From the NCBI GenBank assembly GCA_051920445.1, contig JBPPLN010000001.1, positions 1,054,001 to 1,118,000 on the forward strand: a DNA stretch of 64,000 nt. The letters run 5' to 3'. A program made the position numbers and the translations under genes. This document shows positions 1-8,812 of the stretch, piece by piece. This DNA comes from CAG-177 sp003514385. GTDB lineage: Bacteria; Bacillota; Clostridia; Oscillospirales; Acutalibacteraceae. Within the stretch, counting starts at the first letter, position 1, and the number at the start of each line of letters is the position of its first letter. The notes below the pieces were generated by a model. The model did not search any database and had not been told where the DNA came from. It saw only the letters and a program-made list of their open reading frames with translations.

Positions 1-14
1 CGGAGGTGCAAAAA

Positions 15-830
15 ATGAAAAATTTCAAAAAATATATCGCCGCTTTGCTTATTTTTGTTCTCGCGCTGAGCCTTTGCTCCTGCTCGCTGATTGACCGTCT
101 CAAGCCCGCCCCCGCGCCGGAGACGGTCAGGCTAACCTTTCCCGAGGGTACGACTGTCATTCAGGCGGCGCAGAAGCTCGAAGAGGGCGGCGTATGCACA
201 AAGGACGAGTTTATCTCGGCGGTCAACAACACCGAACGGGACAACAAATTCGTTAAAGCTATAAACAATCCGCAGGAGCGCCCGTTCCTGCTTGAGGGCT
301 ATATCTATCCCGACACATATGATTTCTATGTCGGCGAGGGCGCGGAAAAGGCGCTCGGACGCTTTCTCGCAAACACTGAATCGAAGCTCACCGACGATAT
401 GTATGCTAAAGCTCAGGAAATCGGCATGTCCATGGACGAGATAATCACGCTCGCTTCGATAATCCAGCAGGAGGCGTCGGTGCCGTCGGTCATGGCGAAT
501 GTCTCCTCCGTGCTCCACAACAGGCTCAATTCATCGAGCTATCCGCGCCTGCAGTGCGACGCGACGGTTTTCTATTTAAAGCGCAGCGTCAAGCCGTATA
601 TAAGCGAGGATCAGGCGGACAAGTACGATGAGTTTTACAACACCTACGACCGCAAGGGACTCCCGGCGGGTCCGATAACGAACCCCGGAATTGAAGCGAT
701 AAACGCCGCGCTGAACCCGGCGGACACGGACTACTATTTCTTCGTCACCGACAACGACGGCAACTACTATTTTGCAAAGACCTATCAGGAGCATCTGAAA
801 AACTGCAAAGCGGCGGGGGTCGCGCAGTAA
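15..830 (+). CDS. mltG: Endolytic murein transglycosylase MltG (YceG-like)
   Basis: This is a membrane-anchored lytic transglycosylase that cleaves nascent peptidoglycan strands, acting as a glycan-chain terminator outside the cytoplasmic membrane. An N-terminal hydrophobic segment (residues 8-20) ends in a lipobox-like LCSC, so it may be a lipoprotein rather than a plain type II membrane protein. Family motifs are visible: LEGYIYPDTY, the catalytic Glu near residue 153 in ASIIQQEA, and NTY...GLPAGPITNPG followed by YYFFV near the C-terminus. At about 271 residues it is shorter than many MltG proteins and lacks a long LysM-like N-terminal region. The ATG at 15 is preferred over a GTG at 6 because GGAGG at 2-6 is then spaced 8 bases upstream. 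The upstream neighbour is outside the window. Confidence 0.9.
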   Translation: MKNFKKYIAALLIFVLALSLCSCSLIDRLKPAPAPETVRLTFPEGTTVIQAAQKLEEGGVCTKDEFISAVNNTERDNKFVKAINNPQERPFLLEGYIYPDTYDFYVGEGAEKALGRFLANTESKLTDDMYAKAQEIGMSMDEIITLASIIQQEASVPSVMANVSSVLHNRLNSSSYPRLQCDATVFYLKRSVKPYISEDQADKYDEFYNTYDRKGLPAGPITNPGIEAINAALNPADTDYYFFVTDNDGNYYFAKTYQEHLKNCKAAGVAQ

Positions 831-859
831 AAATTTTGCAAATATTGCTTCTCGTGTAA

Positions 860-888
860 TTGAATTTTTCAGCCGCGCATAGTATAAT
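860..888 (+). promoter_or_regulatory. Sigma-A-type promoter of mfd
   Basis: TTGAAT at 860-865 and TATAAT at 883-888 are separated by 17 bp and lie 54 bp before the mfd start. The -10 is perfect and the -35 matches 4 of 6. Confidence 0.7.
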
Positions 889-941
889 TAGATTTTAGGC
901 AAATCAAATATACTTCATCACAGGGGTATAAAAGAGGTATT

Positions 942-3900
942 ATGAACGGTCTTATTGCATCTGCAAAGAAAATAGAAGAATACGGCGCACTGCTCGACTG
1001 CGTCAAAAACACCCGTCTGCCCATAGGCATGACGGGTCTTTCCCATATACACAAGGCGCATTTCGCCGCCGCGCTGAACGCGGACTGCGGCAGACCCGTG
1101 CTCGTGATAACGGCGGATGAGGCGCAGGCTTCGCGCCTTGCGCTCGACATGAAAACGCTCGGCTGCCGCGCCCTGCTCTATCCCGCGAGGGATTTTGCGT
1201 TCCGCTCGACGGAGAGCCAGTCGCGCGAATATGAGCACAGGCGGCTCGGCGTGCTCGACAAGATGCTGCGCGGCGAGGCGCAGGCGGTAATCTGCTCCGC
1301 AGAGGCGGCGTCGCAGCTGACTCTGCCGCCCAAAGAGCTTAAAAACCGCACGATTGAACTCGCCGTCGGCGACGAGATGCCGCTCGAGGATATAGTAAAA
1401 GCGCTGCTTCGCGCCGGCTACTCCCGCTCGGCGCAGGTCGACGGAGTCGGTCAATATGCAGTGCGCGGCGGAGTGCTCGACTTCTTCACGCCCGGCGAGG
1501 AATATCCCTGCCGCCTTGAGCTGTGGGGCGACGAAATAGACAGCATGGCGTATTTTGATATAGAAACTCAGCGCCGCACGGACAACATTGAAAAGATAAA
1601 AATAACCCCGTCAAACGAGATTCTCCCGCCCGACACGGACGAATTCGTCGAGCTGCTCGAGCGTTTTCGCTCGGAGATACACGGCAAGGGTGCTGTCAAG
1701 GCACGCGAGTGCGTTGACAAGGATATAGACAGAATAAAGGGCGGTCTGCGCCTGCAATCGACAGACAAATATATGCCCCTGCTCTACGATGTGGCTTCGA
1801 TATTCGACTACGCGAAGGGCTATATTCTCTGCGTGAGCGAGAGCTTTTCCGTCAAAGAGCGGTTCAACGCCGCCATCGGACTCATGCACGAGGCGATGAA
1901 GGCGATGTTCGAGGAGGGCGAGCTCTGCCCCGGACTCGACAGATTTTCTCTGCATCTCTCAGACCTGCTGAACAACTATGAGCAGATGGGCGCCATATAC
2001 ATGGACAATCTGCCGCGCGGCGGATTTGACACGCCCGTAAAGGAGCTCATCGGCGTCAACGCAAGGCAGATAACAGCGTGGAACGGCTCGTTCTCTGTTC
2101 TCAAAGACGACCTCGACGCATTGACGGATAAAACTAAGCGCACCTGCGTTATTTTCGCGGGCACGCGCAAGGCCGCCGACGCACTGCGCGGCGATCTTAT
2201 AGACGACGGCTACAGCGCGCTCTACATGGACGAACTGCCGAACGAACTGGCTCCAGGCACGCTGACCGTTGTACCAGGCTGTCTCTCGGCAGGATTTGAA
2301 TATCCGCTGGCAAAAATAACGGTATTCACCCACTCCGGCAGGGCAGCGGTCGCTCAGCCGAAGAGAAACGTCCGCAAAAGCTCAAACGCGTTCCACAGTC
2401 TCGATGAACTGCACCGCGGCGACTATGTCGTTCATGTCGCGCACGGTATCGGCATATTCGAGGGTATAAACAAGCTCGAAGCGAGCGGCACGATAAAAGA
2501 CTATATCAAAATTCGCTACGACAAGGGCGACATTCTCTATGTCCCGGTCACTCAGCTCGACCAGGTCTCGAAATACATCGGTCCGTCCGGCGACGACAAG
2601 CCCGTCCGCCTCAACAAGCTCGGCGGCAAGGACTGGCAGAAGACCCGCTCGCGCGTGCGCAGTGCGGTCAAGGATATGGCAAAAGAGCTCACGGAGCTGT
2701 ATTCGCGCAGGCTCAAAATCGAAGGTCACGCATTCTCGCCCGACACGGATATGCAAAGCGACTTCGAGCGCAGATTCGAGTTCGACGAGACCTCGGATCA
2801 GCTCAGATGTATCGATGAAATAAAGGGCGACATGGAGAGAAGCTGCCCCATGGACAGACTGCTCTGCGGCGACGTCGGCTTCGGCAAGACGGAGGTAGCA
2901 CTGCGCGGCGCGTTCAAGTGCGTTGCGGACGGCAAGCAGTGCGCTATTTTAGTGCCGACCACAATTCTCGCCTATCAGCACTATCAGACGGTGCTCAAGA
3001 GAATAGAGGGCTTCCCGGTCGAAGCGCGTATGCTCTCGCGCTTCTGCTCGAAAAAGGAGATAGAGGATACTCTTAACGGTCTGCGCCGCGGCAGTGTAGA
3101 TATAGTAGTCGGCACGCACAGGCTCATTTCAAAGGATGTTCAGTTCCGCGACCTCGGGCTGATAATAATCGACGAGGAGCAGCGCTTCGGCGTGGCTCAG
3201 AAAGAGAAGCTCAAGGAGCTCTATCCCAAGGTCGATGTTCTGACCCTGACCGCGACGCCCATACCGAGAACACTCAACATGGCGCTCTCCGGAATACGCG
3301 ATATGTCAATACTCGAAGAAGCGCCGCACGACCGCTCGCCGGTGCAGACATATGTTGTCGAGCACAATCCCGAAATGCTCGCGCAGGCGATGAACGCGGA
3401 ACTCAGGCGCGGCGGACAGGTATATTATCTGCATAACCGCGTTGAGAGCATAGAGCACACGGCTGCAAAAATAAAAGATATGCTGCCCGACGCCGTTGTC
3501 GGCATAGCCCACGGCAAGATGAGCGAAGATGAACTGAGCGAAGTCTGGCGCAAGCTGCTCGAGGGCGAGATAGATATATTGGTATGCACGACTATAATCG
3601 AAACGGGCGTTGATGTTCCGAATGTCAACACCCTTATAATTGAGGACGCCGACCGCATGGGTCTCGCCCAGCTGCATCAGATACGCGGGCGCGTCGGACG
3701 CTCGTCGCGCAGAGCGAGCGCGTATCTCACATTCAGACCCGGCAGGGAGCTGACGGAGATAGCCACGAGCAGGCTCGACGCGATAAGGGAGTTCACGGAG
3801 TTTGGCTCGGGCTTCAAGATAGCCATGCGCGACCTTGAACTGCGCGGCGCGGGCAATGTGCTCGGCGCACAGCAGCACGGCCACATGGAGGCTGTCGGCT

Positions 3901-4421
3901 ACGAGATGTATCTCCAGATGCTCGAACAGGCGATAAGCGAGGAGCGCGGAGACCAGACAAAGAAGCCGAAGAAAGAATGCCTTGTCGACCTGCCGATAGA
4001 CGCGCACATCCCGCCGACATATATCGAGAGCGTGCCGCAGAGGCTCGGCATCTACCGCCGCATCGCGGACATAACCTCGCGCGCAGATGCGGACGATGTA
4101 ACGGATGAGCTCATCGACCGCTTCGGCGAGCCGCCCGCTCCCGTGCTCGGACTGATAAGGACTTCACTGCTCCGGGCGTATTCCGCCCAGCACAACATCT
4201 ATGAGATCGGGCGCAAGGGCGACAAGCTGCTGCTCTATATCGACGACCTCGACATGCAGGAGATCTCCGCGATAGCCGCGGGCTTCCCCGGCAGGGTGAC
4301 AGTCAGCGCCGCAGGCAAGCCGCACATAGCGGTGCGCATCATGCCGCAGGATAAGATGCTCGACCTGCTCGAAAAAGTGCTCATGCTCATGAACACCGCG
4401 AATAAACAGAAAGACAGCTGA
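942..4421 (+). CDS. mfd: Transcription-repair coupling factor Mfd
   Basis: Mfd is an ATP-dependent DNA translocase that pushes stalled RNA polymerase off damaged DNA and recruits UvrA for nucleotide excision repair. The 1159 residues fit the usual length (about 1150-1180). In order: a UvrB-like N-terminal module, the RNA-polymerase-interaction (CarD-like) domain near residues 480-560 (GDYVVHVAHGIGIFEG), then the RecG-like helicase with Walker A GDVGFGKTE near residue 643, DEEQ box near 743, TATPIPRT, and motif VI QIRGRVGRS, followed by the TRCF C-terminal domain. The start follows AGAGG and the promoter at 860-888. The last codons (Lys-Asp-Ser-stop) lie inside the hairpin repeat at 4411-4436, whose normal U-tract has been displaced by an inserted repeat. 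Confidence 0.98.
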   Translation: MNGLIASAKKIEEYGALLDCVKNTRLPIGMTGLSHIHKAHFAAALNADCGRPVLVITADEAQASRLALDMKTLGCRALLYPARDFAFRSTESQSREYEHRRLGVLDKMLRGEAQAVICSAEAASQLTLPPKELKNRTIELAVGDEMPLEDIVKALLRAGYSRSAQVDGVGQYAVRGGVLDFFTPGEEYPCRLELWGDEIDSMAYFDIETQRRTDNIEKIKITPSNEILPPDTDEFVELLERFRSEIHGKGAVKARECVDKDIDRIKGGLRLQSTDKYMPLLYDVASIFDYAKGYILCVSESFSVKERFNAAIGLMHEAMKAMFEEGELCPGLDRFSLHLSDLLNNYEQMGAIYMDNLPRGGFDTPVKELIGVNARQITAWNGSFSVLKDDLDALTDKTKRTCVIFAGTRKAADALRGDLIDDGYSALYMDELPNELAPGTLTVVPGCLSAGFEYPLAKITVFTHSGRAAVAQPKRNVRKSSNAFHSLDELHRGDYVVHVAHGIGIFEGINKLEASGTIKDYIKIRYDKGDILYVPVTQLDQVSKYIGPSGDDKPVRLNKLGGKDWQKTRSRVRSAVKDMAKELTELYSRRLKIEGHAFSPDTDMQSDFERRFEFDETSDQLRCIDEIKGDMERSCPMDRLLCGDVGFGKTEVALRGAFKCVADGKQCAILVPTTILAYQHYQTVLKRIEGFPVEARMLSRFCSKKEIEDTLNGLRRGSVDIVVGTHRLISKDVQFRDLGLIIIDEEQRFGVAQKEKLKELYPKVDVLTLTATPIPRTLNMALSGIRDMSILEEAPHDRSPVQTYVVEHNPEMLAQAMNAELRRGGQVYYLHNRVESIEHTAAKIKDMLPDAVVGIAHGKMSEDELSEVWRKLLEGEIDILVCTTIIETGVDVPNVNTLIIEDADRMGLAQLHQIRGRVGRSSRRASAYLTFRPGRELTEIATSRLDAIREFTEFGSGFKIAMRDLELRGAGNVLGAQQHGHMEAVGYEMYLQMLEQAISEERGDQTKKPKKECLVDLPIDAHIPPTYIESVPQRLGIYRRIADITSRADADDVTDELIDRFGEPPAPVLGLIRTSLLRAYSAQHNIYEIGRKGDKLLLYIDDLDMQEISAIAAGFPGRVTVSAAGKPHIAVRIMPQDKMLDLLEKVLMLMNTANKQKDS

Positions 4422-4436
4422 CTTATCAGCTGTCTT
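4411..4436 (+). repeat. Left copy of the mfd terminator hairpin, without a U-tract
   Basis: A perfect 10-bp inverted repeat (AAGACAGCTG ... CAGCTGTCTT) overlaps the mfd stop codon. It is followed by GAGTG rather than a run of T. A second copy with TTTTAAGTTT behind it stands at 4672-4696, so the original terminator seems to have been separated from the gene by an insertion. Confidence 0.8.
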
Positions 4437-4671
4437 GAGTGTGTCGATAAACCTATTTTTGGTGGTTTCGCAAAAATTAAAGCCTCCCTTGTGTAAAGGG
4501 AGGTGGCGCGAAGCGCCGGAGGGATTGTTCTGAATAAGGGAAAAATTTTCAAAATGCTGAGTATTTTGAACTTTCATTACAACAACCCCTCAGTCACGGC
4601 TTAGCCGTGACAGCTCCCCTTACACAGGGGAGCCTTGAGTCCGTGCAATGACAGACTTTTTCGACAGACTG
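4437..4671. mobile_element. MITE-like palindromic repeat element
   Basis: No ORF is present. Imperfect terminal inverted repeats enclose the core: left arm about 4480-4503 (AGCCTCCCTTGTGTAAAGGG) and right arm about 4612-4637 (AGCTCCCCTTACACAGGGG). Inside are smaller hairpins (GGCGCGAAGCGCC, TCACGGCTTAGCCGTGA). The insert is bracketed by a 25-bp direct repeat (4412-4436 and 4672-4696), best read as a duplicated target. Repeats of this style are scattered in many gut Clostridia, but a transposase source cannot be named from here. Confidence 0.6.
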
Positions 4672-4700
4672 AGACAGCTGACTTATCAGCTGTCTTTTAA
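4672..4700 (+). terminator. Intrinsic terminator (displaced mfd terminator)
   Basis: AGACAGCTG / CAGCTGTCT stem with a 6-7 nt loop followed by TTTTAAGTTT on the plus strand. It lies between the convergent mfd and wecB genes and is the copy that kept a U-tract. Confidence 0.75.
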
Positions 4701-4709
4701 GTTTGTCCG

Positions 4710-5816
4710 TTATCTGTCCGTATGTCCGTATTCGAGAATGTCCGCTATTCTCTCGCAGGCGTGTCCGTCGCCGTAAGGGTTCGCGGCGTGGCTCATTTTT
4801 TCATATTCCGCCTTGTTTTCAAGCAGAATCTTGAAATTATCGTATATTGTCTGCTCGTCCGTGCCGACAAGCTTGAGCGTGCCTGCAGCGATGCCCTCGG
4901 GTCTCTCGGTCGTGTCGCGCATAACCAGAACCGGCTTGCCGAGGCTCGGCGCCTCCTCCTGGATTCCGCCGCTGTCGGTGAGGATCATATAGCTGTGCGC
5001 CAGGAAGTTATGGAAATCGACAACATCAAGCGGCTCGATTATTTTTATATGCTCGCATCCGCCGAGTTCCGCGTCCGCCGCCTCGCGCACGACTGGGTTC
5101 ATATGAATGGGATATATCGCCCTGATGTCCGGATGCTCCTCGACGATGCGCCTTATCGCGCGGAACATGTGGTGCATCGGCTCGCCGAGGTTCTCGCGCC
5201 TGTGTGCGGTTATCATTATCAGCCTGCCGTCGGCAGCCCAGTCGAGCCATTTGTTTGAATAGTCCGCACGCACGGTGGTTCTCAGCGCGTCTATCGCGGT
5301 GTTGCCCGTGACGAACACGGTCTCTTTCTTTTTGCCCTCTCTGAGCAGATTTTCGCGCGCCGTCTCAGTCGGGGCGAAGTTATATTCGGAAACTATGCCG
5401 ACCGCCTGGCGGTTGAACTCCTCCGGAAACGGGGAATGTATATCATATGTGCGCAGGCCCGCCTCGACATGGCCGACTTTTATTCCGAGATAATAGCACG
5501 CAAGCGCGGAGGCGAAAGTAGTTGTAGTATCGCCGTGGACGAGAACCGTGTCCGGTCTCTCTTTTTCGAGCACGGGCTTTATCTTTTCGAGGATGCTGAC
5601 CGTGACATCGAAGAGGGTCTGCTTATCTTTCATTATGCTCAGGTCGTAGTCCGGCTCAACATCGAATGTCCTGAGCACACTGTCAAGCATCTGGCGGTGC
5701 TGGCCGGTGACGCAGACGACCGTTTCGAGTCCCTTGCGGATCTTGAGCTCTTTGACGAGCGGACACATTTTTATCGCCTCGGGTCTTGTGCCGAAAACGA
5801 GCATTATCTTTTTCAT
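4710..5816 (-). CDS. wecB: UDP-N-acetylglucosamine 2-epimerase (non-hydrolysing)
   Basis: Cytosolic enzyme interconverting UDP-GlcNAc and UDP-ManNAc, supplying ManNAc units for teichoic acid linkage units or capsule. The 368-residue protein begins KKIMLVFGTRPEAIKM and carries VHGDTTTTFAS, HVEAGLRT, ITAHRRENLG and SDSGGIQEEA, all hallmarks of the GT-B-fold epimerase family. The start at 5816 has GGGAGG eight bases upstream. A longer in-frame reading from 5945 would add 43 residues unlike the family and would cross the promoter at 5848-5876, so it is rejected. The gene appears to be transcribed alone, convergent with mfd. Confidence 0.95.
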   Translation of the reverse strand: MKKIMLVFGTRPEAIKMCPLVKELKIRKGLETVVCVTGQHRQMLDSVLRTFDVEPDYDLSIMKDKQTLFDVTVSILEKIKPVLEKERPDTVLVHGDTTTTFASALACYYLGIKVGHVEAGLRTYDIHSPFPEEFNRQAVGIVSEYNFAPTETARENLLREGKKKETVFVTGNTAIDALRTTVRADYSNKWLDWAADGRLIMITAHRRENLGEPMHHMFRAIRRIVEEHPDIRAIYPIHMNPVVREAADAELGGCEHIKIIEPLDVVDFHNFLAHSYMILTDSGGIQEEAPSLGKPVLVMRDTTERPEGIAAGTLKLVGTDEQTIYDNFKILLENKAEYEKMSHAANPYGDGHACERIADILEYGHTDR

Positions 5817-5847
5817 ACGAAGCCTCCCTGCCGCGGGTGTTTTCTCA

Positions 5848-5876
5848 ATTATAACCGTTTTTCTTTTTTTAGTCAA
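5848..5876 (-). promoter_or_regulatory. Promoter of wecB
   Basis: On the minus strand TTGACT (5876-5871), 17-bp spacer, TATAAT (5853-5848), about 31 bp before the wecB start codon. Confidence 0.75.
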
Positions 5877-5976
5877 CAAAAAGGGAAGCGGCCGGCTGAC
5901 AGATATCAGACGGTCGCTTGTCTTCTCCCCAAATAGATGCTGCACGCTTAGCGCACAGCCTAGCTTCTTTTTTCAT
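5877..5976 (-). ncRNA. Candidate small RNA or leader upstream of wecB
   Basis: A promoter-like pair on the minus strand (TTGACT 6012-6007, 18-bp spacer, TATAAT 5988-5983) is followed by about 100 bases with no ORF. They end in a long G+C-rich stem (5887-5918, AGCG/CGCT arms) and CCCTTTTT. A second hairpin (GCTGTGCGC / GCGTGCAGC) occupies its 5' half. wecB has its own promoter just downstream, so this could be an independent small RNA rather than a leader. I recognise no Rfam family in it. Confidence 0.45.
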
Positions 5977-6039
5977 AAGGCTATTATATACTGTTTCTGT
6001 TTGGGAAGTCAATATTTTTCGCAATAAATAATATTTTAC

Positions 6040-6777
6040 TTATTCGCCGCGCTCTCTTCTCGCCTGCTCGGGCGAGATTTCGGCGTGGGGGCAGACTATC
6101 TCGTCTATTATCTCCTGCGGAGCCGCCCAGCGAACTGCGTTTATTAAAATCTGCTGAACCTGCGGGATATAATATGTGGGGTTGCCCTCGTGACCGGGCT
6201 GGAAATAGAATACTTTTCCGCGCCCTCTTCTCCAGCAGCAGCCGGAGCGGAACACATCGCCGCCGGAGAACCAGCCGATAAAAACAAGCTCGTCGGGTTC
6301 AGGGATATCAAAGCTCTCGCCGTACATCTCTTCGACGGGTATCTCAACATATTCACCGATACCCTTTGCTATCGGGTGCGCGGGATTGACTGTCCAGAGG
6401 CGCTCAAAATCGCCGTCGCGCCAATGCAGGGCGCAGGAGGTACCCATAAGGCGCTTGAAGGGCTTCGAAAAATGCGCGGAGTGCAGCGCTATGAAGCCCA
6501 TGCCGCGCAGGACTCTGTCGTGAACGCGCTCAACAAGCTCGTCGGGCACTTCGTCGTGCGCCTTGTGTCCCCACCAGATGAGCACATCGGTGTTTTCGAG
6601 CACTTCGGGCGGCAGACCGCAGTCGGGGTCGTTGAGGGTCGCGGTGCGCACCTCGATATCCTCCTGTGTGTCGAGGAAGCTCTTTATCTGGCCGTGGATT
6701 CCGTGGGGATAAACTGCCGCTATCTCGGGCGATTCGACCTCATGGACGCCCTCGTTCCAGACGGTAACTCTTATCAT
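6040..6777 (-). CDS. ThuA-like domain protein
   Basis: A 245-residue protein with the class I glutamine-amidotransferase-like fold of the ThuA (trehalose utilisation) family. It starts IRVTVWNEGVHE and contains VLIWWGHKAHDEV, GFIALHSAHFSKPF, the HP.A.GI segment (NPAHPIAKGI) and the C-terminal FYFQPGHE. Members have been linked to sugar metabolism in proteobacteria, but the biochemical role in Firmicutes is unclear. There are no sugar-transport genes next to it. The start at 6777 is chosen because AAAGGAA precedes it at proper spacing and the family's first strand begins there. It is divergent from rlmD. Confidence 0.88.
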   Translation of the reverse strand: MIRVTVWNEGVHEVESPEIAAVYPHGIHGQIKSFLDTQEDIEVRTATLNDPDCGLPPEVLENTDVLIWWGHKAHDEVPDELVERVHDRVLRGMGFIALHSAHFSKPFKRLMGTSCALHWRDGDFERLWTVNPAHPIAKGIGEYVEIPVEEMYGESFDIPEPDELVFIGWFSGGDVFRSGCCWRRGRGKVFYFQPGHEGNPTYYIPQVQQILINAVRWAAPQEIIDEIVCPHAEISPEQARRERGE

Positions 6778-6815
6778 TTTATCAGTTCCTTTCGGGAGAA
6801 ATTTTGTCCAAGTCA

Positions 6816-6844
6816 AGTATATATTTTTGCCCGCCCGCTGTCAA
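6816..6844 (-). promoter_or_regulatory. Promoter of the thuA-like gene
   Basis: Minus strand TTGACA (6844-6839), 17-bp spacer, TATACT (6821-6816), 39 bp before the start codon. Confidence 0.75.
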
Positions 6845-6860
6845 TGGATTTTCTCCCGTA

Positions 6861-6889
6861 TTGCAAAATCGACTGCCGTTTGATATACT
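6861..6889 (+). promoter_or_regulatory. Promoter of the rlmD-like gene
   Basis: TTGCAA (6861-6866), 17-bp spacer, TATACT (6884-6889). It is divergent from the thuA-like promoter, 28 bp before the TTG start. Confidence 0.7.
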
Positions 6890-6916
6890 TTAATAAAGAT
6901 TTTTCGGGGTGATATT

Positions 6917-8272
6917 TTGCTTCTCAACAAAAATGACGACATTGAACTTCATATAGATTCGGTCTCGCTGACGGGCAGCGGAGTCGGCAGATACAACGGG
7001 CTCGCCGTGTTCGTCCCCGCGACCGCGCCCGGAGATTTTATAAAGGCGCATATAATCAAGGCAAAAAAGAGTTACGCCATCGGCAAGTGCACGAAAATAA
7101 TCAAGCCGTCGCCGGACAGAACCGACAACGACTGCCAGGCATATCCCGGCTGCGGCGGATGTTCGTTCCGCCACATGAGCTACGGCGCGGAATTAAAGCT
7201 CAAATCCGACGCCGTGCGCGACGCGTTTTCACGCATCGGCGGACTTGATGTTGAACTAAAGCCGATAATCGGCGCAGACTCGCCGGACGGCTACCGCAAC
7301 AAGGCGCAGTACCCGGTGGGACGCGAAAACGGCGAACTGAAAATCGGCTTCTACTCCCGCCGCTCGCACAGGATAGTTGACTGCCGCGCGTGCCGCCTCG
7401 CGCCGCCGGAGTTCGAAAAAATACTCGGTACGGTCGCGGACTGGATCGAGAAATATAATATTTCCGTCTACAACGAAACAAGCAGAAGCGGAGCGCTGAG
7501 GCACATATATCTGCGAAAAGCGTTTGCGACGGGCGAGATAATGCTCTGCCTCGTCAGTGCACAGGAAAACCTGCCGCACACCGACAAGCTCATCGAATCG
7601 CTCAAAGATGAAAAAGCTATAAAAAGCATTCTTGTAAACATAAACCCCGACGACACGAACGCAGTGCTCGGCGAAAAGTGCATCCCGCTCCTCGGCGACG
7701 GCTGCATAACGGACATACTCTGCGGAGTAAAGGTACGCATATCGCCGCTGTCGTTCTATCAGGTCAACCGCGCGCAGGCGGAAAAACTATACAAAAAAGC
7801 CGCCGAATACGCCGGAGATAAAAAAACAAAGCTCCTGCTCGACCTCTACTGCGGCGCGGGCACGATAGGGCTTTCGATGGCAGACAAGGCGGAGGAGCTC
7901 ATCGGCATAGAAACCGTCGCGCCGGCGATAGAGGACGCAAAGAAGAACGCCGCCGCAAACGGCATAGAAAACGCGCGGTTCATCTGCGCGGACGCAGGCG
8001 AAGCCGCCGAAAAGCTTCTCGGCGAGGGCAAGCGCCCGGAGGTAATAGTCCTCGACCCGCCGCGCAAGGGCTGCTCCGAGCAGACTATAAAAGCCGCCGC
8101 AGGCATGGCTCCTGACAGGATAGTATACGTCTCCTGCGACCCGGCCACGCTCGCACGCGACTGCGCCGCGTTCAAGGAGCTTGGATATGAAGTCGAAGAA
8201 GCGACACCCGTCGACCTCTTCCCGAGGACAGCGCATGTGGAGACGGTATGTTTGCTGTCTCGAGCGATATGA
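6917..8272 (+). CDS. rlmD: 23S rRNA (uracil-5-)-methyltransferase, RlmD/RlmCD type
   Basis: SAM-dependent methyltransferase making 5-methyluridine in 23S rRNA; Firmicute members often modify both U747 and U1939. The 451 residues show an N-terminal TRAM domain (about 8-60), the [4Fe-4S] cluster cysteines in CQAYPGCGGCSFRH and CRAC, SAM-binding LLLDLYCGAGTIGLS near 313, and the catalytic motif VLDPPRKGC with VYVSCDPATLARD near the C-terminus. It starts at a TTG, supported by GGGGTG seven bases upstream and by the family's N-terminus. No ATG fits. It lies alone behind its own promoter. RlmC, RlmD and TrmA paralogues are hard to tell apart by reading, so the rRNA position is uncertain. Confidence 0.93.
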   Translation: MLLNKNDDIELHIDSVSLTGSGVGRYNGLAVFVPATAPGDFIKAHIIKAKKSYAIGKCTKIIKPSPDRTDNDCQAYPGCGGCSFRHMSYGAELKLKSDAVRDAFSRIGGLDVELKPIIGADSPDGYRNKAQYPVGRENGELKIGFYSRRSHRIVDCRACRLAPPEFEKILGTVADWIEKYNISVYNETSRSGALRHIYLRKAFATGEIMLCLVSAQENLPHTDKLIESLKDEKAIKSILVNINPDDTNAVLGEKCIPLLGDGCITDILCGVKVRISPLSFYQVNRAQAEKLYKKAAEYAGDKKTKLLLDLYCGAGTIGLSMADKAEELIGIETVAPAIEDAKKNAAANGIENARFICADAGEAAEKLLGEGKRPEVIVLDPPRKGCSEQTIKAAAGMAPDRIVYVSCDPATLARDCAAFKELGYEVEEATPVDLFPRTAHVETVCLLSRAI

Positions 8273-8344
8273 ATTTCCGGCGACTTCGTGAGAAGCGTTG
8301 GAGAGATATCCGGCTTACCTATATGAAGGAGGAAAAATGATAGC

Positions 8345-8782
8345 ATGGAAATCAAATTATACGAAGACAGATACAGGGACGATATGATTTTCATGGTTTT
8401 GCAGGCCAAGGATGCGCTCGGAAGAATACCGAGTATCAACGAAGACCTGCTCGATATCAAAAAGAATTACTTTGACCGTGGGGATATGTTCTGGATCGCG
8501 GCGGATGATAACGACAGGGTGATCGGCTGCGGCGGGTATTCGAGGATCGAAGGAACGAATGAAGCGTTTATTCATCGGCTGTATATAAAGGCATCGGAAA
8601 AGCGCAAGGGCATCGGTTCGGCTCTGCTTGAAACTATTGAGGCGGGAATGCGCGGCAACGGCATTACGGCAGCGCGGGTGCATCTCGGCGATCCGCCGGA
8701 GCAGTGGTTTGAGTCCTATTCATTCTATCCGAAGCACGGGTATGCCGAATACGAGCCGCGGTATATGAGAAAGAAATTATAA
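8345..8782 (+). CDS. GNAT family N-acetyltransferase
   Basis: A 145-residue protein with the GNAT fold: FIHRLYIKASEKRKGIGSALLE is the acetyl-CoA binding motif A (R/Q-x-x-G-x-G/A), and a C-terminal WFESYSFYPKHGY matches motif B. Substrate unknown. The start lies 12 bases after GGAGG, rather far; an ATG at 8337 is in another frame and stops quickly. It is followed 30 bp later by a second, unrelated GNAT gene, probably co-transcribed. Confidence 0.82.
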   Translation: MEIKLYEDRYRDDMIFMVLQAKDALGRIPSINEDLLDIKKNYFDRGDMFWIAADDNDRVIGCGGYSRIEGTNEAFIHRLYIKASEKRKGIGSALLETIEAGMRGNGITAARVHLGDPPEQWFESYSFYPKHGYAEYEPRYMRKKL

Positions 8783-8812
8783 AGACAAATAGGAGTTCAA
8801 AGGGGAGAAAAT

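Noticed and set aside
5817..5945. 43-codon N-terminal extension of wecB
   Set aside because: It crosses the -10/-35 and the GGGAGG of wecB. The family begins at the Met at 5816.
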